DNA from: Kitasatospora sp. NBC_01287
Lineage (GTDB): Bacteria > Actinomycetota > Actinomycetes > Streptomycetales > Streptomycetaceae
Direction of reading: 5' to 3'
Assembly (NCBI RefSeq): GCF_026340565.1
Contig: NZ_JAPEPB010000001.1
Location: 5,804,501 to 5,868,500 of the forward strand
DNA length: 64,000 nucleotides
Positions within the stretch are counted from its first letter, which is position 1. Each line of letters opens with the position of its first letter. Below the pieces are notes generated by a model. That model worked only from the letters and a program-made list of their open reading frames with translations, was not told where the DNA came from and ran no database searches. This document shows positions 59,750-64,000 of the stretch, in pieces. The translations under genes were made by a program, and so were the position numbers.

Positions 59750-61024
59750 TCAGCCCGCGGTGCCAAGGAAGTTCGCCCAGCCGCCGGTCGGCGCCTGGCC
59801 GATGTTGAGCGTGCGCAGCTTGCGCAGCGTGGACTCGTCCTGCACCTCCAGCCACTCCACCAGCTGGCGGAACGAGACCAGCCGCACGTCGGGCTGCCCG
59901 GCGATCTGCTTCAGCGCCGTCTCGACGGCGTCCATGTAGATGCCGCCGTTCCACTGCTCGAAGTGGTTGCCGACGAAGAACGGCGCCCGGTTGCCGTTGT
60001 AGGCGCGGTTGAAGCCGGCCATGTAGGCGCCGGCGGCCTGGGTGTGCCATTCGTCGTGCTTGCTCGGGTCACCCTTGGGGTCGCCGTTCGACTGGTTGGC
60101 CATGATGTTGTAGTCCATCGAGAGGACCTCGAAGGGCTTCCCCGGGAACGGGATGGACTGCAGCGGGAAGTTCCAGATCTGCCCGTTCTGCACCTTCTGC
60201 GGCCAGGTCTGCTTCTCGCCGGGCGAACTGGCGTCGTACTTCCAGCCGAGCTTTGCGGCGGTGGGCAGCAGCCCCTTCTGCCCGTCCAGGCACGGGGTGC
60301 GGCCGCCGATCAGCTCCTTGGTGTAGTCGAAGGGCAGCGGCGGCAGGTCGGTGAAACCGGTGTTGGTGCGCCACTGGGTGACGAAGGAGACCGCCTGCTG
60401 GATCTCGCTCTCCCAGTCGTCCGGCGACCACTTGTTGACGCCGTTGTGGTCGGGCCGGGTGGAGCAGAAATGGCCGTTGAAGTGGGTGCCGATCTCGTGC
60501 CCGTCCAGCCAGGCCTGGCTGATCAGCTTGATGGTGTTGCGTATCGCGCCGTCCGAGAGGTACGGGATGTCGGAGGCACCGACCGAGTGCAGCGGCGGGT
60601 GGTACAGGTTGGTCTTGGTCTTCGGCAGCGTGTAGATGCCGGACAGGAAGAAGGTGAAGGTCGCCTTGTTCTCCTGGGCGAGCTTGAGGAACCGGGTGAA
60701 CTGGCCGTCGTCGGTGGCGCCCGCGCCATCCCAGGAGAAGACCACGAACTGCGGCGGCGCCTCGCCCGGCTTCAGCTTCTCCGGCTTGGGCTGGTTGGGC
60801 TGCGGGCCGGTGTCGGCGGTCGAGCCGTCGCCGATCGGCGTGGCCTTGCCGGAGGGCGAGCCGGAGGGTGAGGCGCCGCCGTTCGGTGTGCCGCTGGGCG
60901 AACCGGCGCCGGCGGTGACGGCGTCCGGGTGGGAGGCGGCTCCGCTGCCGCACGCGGTGAGGGTGCCGAGTGCCGCCGAAGCGGCTACCCCGCCCAGCAC
61001 GGTCCTGCGCGAGATGCTGCTCAT
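59750..61024 (-). CDS. Tat-exported lipoprotein with polysaccharide deacetylase-like fold
   Basis: 424 aa. Twin-arginine signal SRRTVLGGVAASAALGTLTAC with lipobox Cys. A Gly/Ser/Pro-rich linker (to about residue 80) leads to a NodB-like region: FVVFSWDGAGATDDGQFTRFLKLAQ (first Asp), HEIGTHFNGHF (HxxxH) and the later YMAGFNRAYNGNRAPFFVGNHFEQW. The zinc residues Asp-His-His may be partly kept, so activity on N-acetylated glycans is plausible. An A/T-rich inverted repeat lies 57 bp upstream of the start. Confidence 0.8.
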   Translation of the reverse strand: MSSISRRTVLGGVAASAALGTLTACGSGAASHPDAVTAGAGSPSGTPNGGASPSGSPSGKATPIGDGSTADTGPQPNQPKPEKLKPGEAPPQFVVFSWDGAGATDDGQFTRFLKLAQENKATFTFFLSGIYTLPKTKTNLYHPPLHSVGASDIPYLSDGAIRNTIKLISQAWLDGHEIGTHFNGHFCSTRPDHNGVNKWSPDDWESEIQQAVSFVTQWRTNTGFTDLPPLPFDYTKELIGGRTPCLDGQKGLLPTAAKLGWKYDASSPGEKQTWPQKVQNGQIWNFPLQSIPFPGKPFEVLSMDYNIMANQSNGDPKGDPSKHDEWHTQAAGAYMAGFNRAYNGNRAPFFVGNHFEQWNGGIYMDAVETALKQIAGQPDVRLVSFRQLVEWLEVQDESTLRKLRTLNIGQAPTGGWANFLGTAG

Positions 61025-61080
61025 GGTCTCCCCAGCCAGGTCGGATCAGGCCGTGCCGCGGGTGGGCGAGCACGGTCAGG

Positions 61081-61108
61081 AAAAATACGGCAATTGATCA
61101 GTATTTTT
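61081..61108. promoter_or_regulatory. A/T-rich inverted repeat upstream of the Tat lipoprotein gene
   Basis: AAAAATAC (61081-61088) and GTATTTTT (61101-61108) are perfect complements separated by 12 bp that contain CAATTG. The A/T content stands out sharply in this G/C-rich region. It is 57 bp before the start codon on the minus strand and so is a likely operator or promoter element. Confidence 0.55.
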
Positions 61109-61299
61109 AAATCAGGATGTCATGGAGCCCTGGTTCGATCCAAGGAGGTCCGCTCTGCACGACACTCCTGCACAGGACGTCGGATCGTCGAGCGCAGGCT
61201 GCGCGAACAGGAGTTCTGTTGCACTCCTGAGACACTCGGCGGGGATCCGGCCGGCTCGGCGGCCGGGGTGGCGCGGTCGGGCGCGTGAGCGGGAGGGCC
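61109..61299. other. Gap upstream of the Tat lipoprotein gene
   Basis: 191 bp between the A/T-rich repeat and the stop of the DedA gene. I see no gene, hairpin or repeat that I can support here. Confidence 0.4.
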
Positions 61300-61947
61300 T
61301 CAGGCCGCGTCGACGACCACGGTCGCGTCGACCACCACGGCGGTGTCGGTCGCGATGACCGCCAGGCGGCGGTGCCGGCGGACCAGCCGGGCGACGGCCG
61401 CGCTGATCGAGGTGGCGGCGGCGCAGGAGACAAGCATGCTGAGCCAGGCGGTGTTGAACCAGTGGCTGTTCAGCCAGCCCAGCGTCACGATGTAGCCGGC
61501 CCAGACCAGCGCGGCCACCGCCGACCAGCGCAGGAAGCGGTGCGAAGGGGTCGGGGAGTGCCCGATGGCCAGGTCCAGCACGGTGCGTCCGCCCGGCACG
61601 AAGCGGGCCACGATCACCACCGTGGCCGCGGTCCTGCTGGTCCGGCCGTCCAGCGACTGCGCCACCCGGCGGACGCTGGCGGCCAGTTGGGGGCGCTTGG
61701 CGAGTCGCCGACGCAGGAACGGGGCACCGCGCCGGGCCAGCGCCAGCAGCAGCACGTCACCGAGGAAGGAGGAGAGGGCGACCGCGGCGGCCAGCAGCAG
61801 CGGGGCACCGGCTATCCGGTCGGTCTTCAGCACGGCCAGGATCACCAGGGTGCCGCTGGGCAGGAACGGCAGAAAGGCGTCGCCCAGGACGGCCAGCACG
61901 GCCAGCACGCAGAACCAGGACGACGTCGCGAGCGTCGCGCTTCCCAT
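61300..61947 (-). CDS. DedA family membrane protein
   Basis: 215 aa with about five TM segments. LGDAFLPFLPSGTLVILAV and the conserved ARFVPGGRTVLDLAIG (the DedA arginine/glycine motif) are visible. DedA/SNARE-associated proteins are flippases or proton-dependent transporters that keep membrane homeostasis. The C-terminal 45 residues are charged then VVVDATVVVDAA, which is unusual. No operon partner is evident. Confidence 0.88.
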   Translation of the reverse strand: MGSATLATSSWFCVLAVLAVLGDAFLPFLPSGTLVILAVLKTDRIAGAPLLLAAAVALSSFLGDVLLLALARRGAPFLRRRLAKRPQLAASVRRVAQSLDGRTSRTAATVVIVARFVPGGRTVLDLAIGHSPTPSHRFLRWSAVAALVWAGYIVTLGWLNSHWFNTAWLSMLVSCAAATSISAAVARLVRRHRRLAVIATDTAVVVDATVVVDAA

Positions 61948-62412
61948 GATCCAACTCCCTCCGGACCGCCCGGACGGACAGGTGGCTCAGGGGACCCACG
62001 CTATCGGCTCCTCCTTGAGCTTCACCACGGGCCCCCCTGAACGGCGGGTGGACAGCGTCGAGTCAGCACTGCTAGCACCTGTCGGACAGGCGCTGGCGCG
62101 CCGGGAGTTTGCGACTACGGGGAACAGGCGTGGGCCCCGGCGGCGGGGTGTCCGCCGCCGGGGCCCACGAGGGTCGCCCGGAACTGGTCCAGTTCACTGG
62201 CATTGCTGAGGAGTGGGGTGCTGGTCGGCGCCCCCCTGCGGGTTCCAGACTGCCGGATCCGGGAGCCGCTGCGCGAGATGATCGGCTGGCGAGAACCGGC
62301 GGTGGCGTGATCCCGCCAACACGGTGCGCGACGGCGGGGCCGGTGCCCGGGCAGGAGTTCGGGCCGGCGCCTGCGCCCGCGCCGGTGTCCCGCCGGTCGT
62401 GCCGACGCCCCG
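61948..62412. other. 465-bp gap with a strong hairpin and a small palindrome
   Basis: Between two genes on the minus strand. It contains a perfect 17-bp stem (62130-62146 and 62152-62168, 5-nt loop), likely a transcription terminator or attenuator for the upstream efflux gene. GAACTGG-T-CCAGTTC (62181-62195) is a 7+1+7 palindrome just beside it. No coding sequence in this gap is convincing. Confidence 0.55.
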
Positions 62413-63717
62413 TCAGCCGCGCAGCGGATCCGGCGCGGGCCGCCAGGGCCGGGCCAGCAGCACGAACGAGGCGAGTGCCGCCAGAGCCATGCCGAGGATC
62501 ACCACCGCCATCGGCAGCGCGCTGTCGTGCCCGCCGAGCCCGACCAGCGCGGGCGCGAGGGCCCCGGTGAGGAACTGCACGGTGCCCAGCAGCGCGGAGG
62601 CGGTCCCGGCCGCGTGCGGGGCGCGCTGCAGGGCCAGCGCCGAACTCGGCGGCGAGACGGTGCCGAGCCCGGCCGCCATGGCGAACAGGCCGGCCGTGAG
62701 CCCGGCCAGCCCGCCGCGGTGGCTCGCCGTCATGAACACCAGCGCCGCCCCGGACAGGGTGAGCACGGCGGCGCCGGCCAACTGGATCCGGTGCGAGCCG
62801 AACCGCCCCAGCAGCAACCGCGCGGTCAGCTGCGACATCCCCACCAGGCCGGCCTCGACCAGCGCGAAGAGCAGGCTGAAGCGCTGCGGCGAGCCGTGGT
62901 AGACCTCCTGCACCACGTACGGCGACCCGGAGATGAAGGCGAAGAGCGCGCCGAAGCCGAAGGCCACGATCAGCAGGTAGGCGCTGAACAGTCGGTCGGA
63001 CAGCAGCTCGCGCATGGTCCGCAGGGTGTCCGGCAGCCCGCCGCGCCGCCGCTGCCCGGGCGGCAGCGTCTCGCGCACCAGCAGCGCGGTGCCGGCCAGC
63101 ATGACCGCGCCGAGCACGGTCAGCACCACGAACACCCCGCGCCAGGTGGTGAAGCGCAGCACCTGGCCGCCGAGCACCGGGGCCAGCAGCGGGGCCGAGC
63201 CCGAGACCAGCATCAGCGTGGCGGCGAACCGCGCGGCCGCCAGCCCGCTGAACAGGTCCCGCACCACGGCCCGGGCTATCACGATCCCGGCCGCGCCGGA
63301 GAGCCCCTGCACCACCCGGCAGGCGATCAGCAGCCGCACGTCCCCGGCCGCCGCGCAGCAGGCGGTGGAGAGCGTGTAGAGGGCCAGGCCCACCAGCAGC
63401 GGCCGCCGCCGGCCGAGCGCGTCGCTGAGCGGCCCGGCCACCAGCTGGCCCAGCGCCAGGCCGACCAGACAGGCCGTCAGCGAGAGCTGGACCATCGCGT
63501 CGGAGGTGTGCAGGGCGGCGGTGACCCGGGGCAGCGAGGGGAGGTACATGTCCATCGAGAGCGGCGCGAGTGCGCTCAGCGACCCTAGGACCAGGGTCAG
63601 CAGGAGGCCGACCCTGCGGACGGCGTCCGGGGCCCGGGCGACTTCCTGGCCGGCGGCGGCCGGCCGGTCGGGCCGGCTGTCGGGCGGGGTGCCGGGCGGG
63701 CGGGGGGTGAGCGACAT
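62413..63717 (-). CDS. Bcr/CflA-type multidrug efflux MFS transporter
   Basis: 434 aa with 12 TM segments. SLSALAPLSMDMYLPSLPRVTAAL and the motif-A loop AGPLSDALGRRRPLLVGLALY are characteristic of the Bcr/CflA drug:H+ antiporters. MLVSGSAPLLAPVLGGQVL is the motif C region. The first 25 residues are a Pro/Arg-rich cytoplasmic head. The substrate is not predictable. Confidence 0.93.
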   Translation of the reverse strand: MSLTPRPPGTPPDSRPDRPAAAGQEVARAPDAVRRVGLLLTLVLGSLSALAPLSMDMYLPSLPRVTAALHTSDAMVQLSLTACLVGLALGQLVAGPLSDALGRRRPLLVGLALYTLSTACCAAAGDVRLLIACRVVQGLSGAAGIVIARAVVRDLFSGLAAARFAATLMLVSGSAPLLAPVLGGQVLRFTTWRGVFVVLTVLGAVMLAGTALLVRETLPPGQRRRGGLPDTLRTMRELLSDRLFSAYLLIVAFGFGALFAFISGSPYVVQEVYHGSPQRFSLLFALVEAGLVGMSQLTARLLLGRFGSHRIQLAGAAVLTLSGAALVFMTASHRGGLAGLTAGLFAMAAGLGTVSPPSSALALQRAPHAAGTASALLGTVQFLTGALAPALVGLGGHDSALPMAVVILGMALAALASFVLLARPWRPAPDPLRG

Positions 63718-63809
63718 CGCCCCACGATAGGGCCTGCGCCGGGAACAGCGTGCGGCCCGGAGCTGTTGTCCGCAGCGGAACGGGCAGGCGACGCGGAAGG
63801 CGAGAACTG

Positions 63810-64000
63810 ATGAGCGGCGAGGACCAGCGGCAGGCCGGACACGGCATCCGGCAGGACGTCAAGGGGGTGGTGCGCGGCACCGCGCCCGCCCCGCTGTCCA
63901 TCCTCGACCTGGCCCCCGTCGGCACCGGGTACACCCCCGCCCAGGCGCTGGCCGCCACCACCGAGCTGGCCCGCGGCGCCGAGCGCTGGGGCTACCACCG
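63810..64000 (+). CDS. Luciferase-like monooxygenase (5' end, cut by the window edge)
   Basis: At least 63 aa; the gene continues past the window edge. The visible part, ATG after GGAAGGCGAG, contains PLSILDLAPVGTGYTPAQAL and ATTELARGAERWGYHR, the start of a group of FMN-dependent LLM-class flavin monooxygenases. It is divergent from the MFS gene. The 22 residues before PLSILD are a charged head. Confidence 0.85.
   Translation, partial: MSGEDQRQAGHGIRQDVKGVVRGTAPAPLSILDLAPVGTGYTPAQALAATTELARGAERWGYH

Noticed and set aside
62109..62570. Open frame on the plus strand after the 62130 hairpin
   Set aside because: It starts inside the hairpin, runs into the antisense of the MFS gene and has shadow-like composition.
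62072..63961. 629-codon open frame on the minus strand covering the MFS gene in another frame
   Set aside because: The MFS frame at 62413-63717 has 12 TM segments and motif A; this one has none.

Overview
The window is 64 kb of very GC-rich chromosome from a streptomycete-type actinobacterium (Streptomyces, Kitasatospora or a close relative). The codon use is strongly G/C at third positions. It carries an SsgA-like sporulation protein, DasR-type dre operators, many secreted proteins and frequent GTG starts. From memory, hppD next to an ssgG-like gene, and nagF/nagE next to rph and rdgB, resemble the SCO2900-SCO2930 part of S. coelicolor. I saw no phage genes, IS elements, CRISPR array or rRNA.

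Layout. (1) 1-7.0 kb: Lrp regulator and hppD (tyrosine catabolism), a small membrane protein, an OmpR-type two-component pair, then a secreted CBM/GH18 chitinase. (2) 7.0-19.3 kb: two groups of type VII secretion-like genes (DUF1023 hydrolase with a WXG100-like head, small WXG proteins, a WXG100 protein with a long tail, a mycosin), with a GT87 mannosyltransferase, ssgG, two RDD membrane proteins and endonuclease V between them. No ESX core ATPase or channel gene is present. (3) 19.3-23.5 kb: DUF402 protein, VOC/HxlR pair, small hypotheticals, AbiEi-like protein. (4) 23.6-38.3 kb: an actinobacterial core block also seen in Mycobacterium tuberculosis (Rv1330c-Rv1341): pncB, clpS, DUF2017, mec, cysO, cysM, an MBL phosphodiesterase-like protein, rph and rdgB. 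Here it is interrupted by an N-acetylglucosamine PTS cluster with three EIIC genes, one EIIB gene and several dre sites. (5) 38.3-40 kb: tRNA-Leu(UAG), an HNH protein with a likely double frameshift, and a chitinase remnant that has lost most of its catalytic domain. (6) 40-64 kb: CUT2 sugar ABC transporter, Bcp peroxidase, orphan GroES-like protein, Pro-rich secreted protein, ABC-2 exporter, adenosine deaminase, YidC paralogue, metabolic enzymes, Ung, a Tat lipoprotein of deacetylase type, DedA, Bcr/CflA efflux, and the start of a luciferase-like monooxygenase at the right edge.

How the genes work together. The clearest themes are chitin/GlcNAc use (chitinase, chitinase remnant, NagF/NagE, dre sites), sulfur-carrier cysteine synthesis (leader peptide, Mec, CysO, CysM), NAD salvage (PncA, PncB), and cell-surface or type VII export. 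Starts were chosen from ribosome binding sites where visible. Several genes seem to be leaderless. Synteny and family names come from memory and were not searched.
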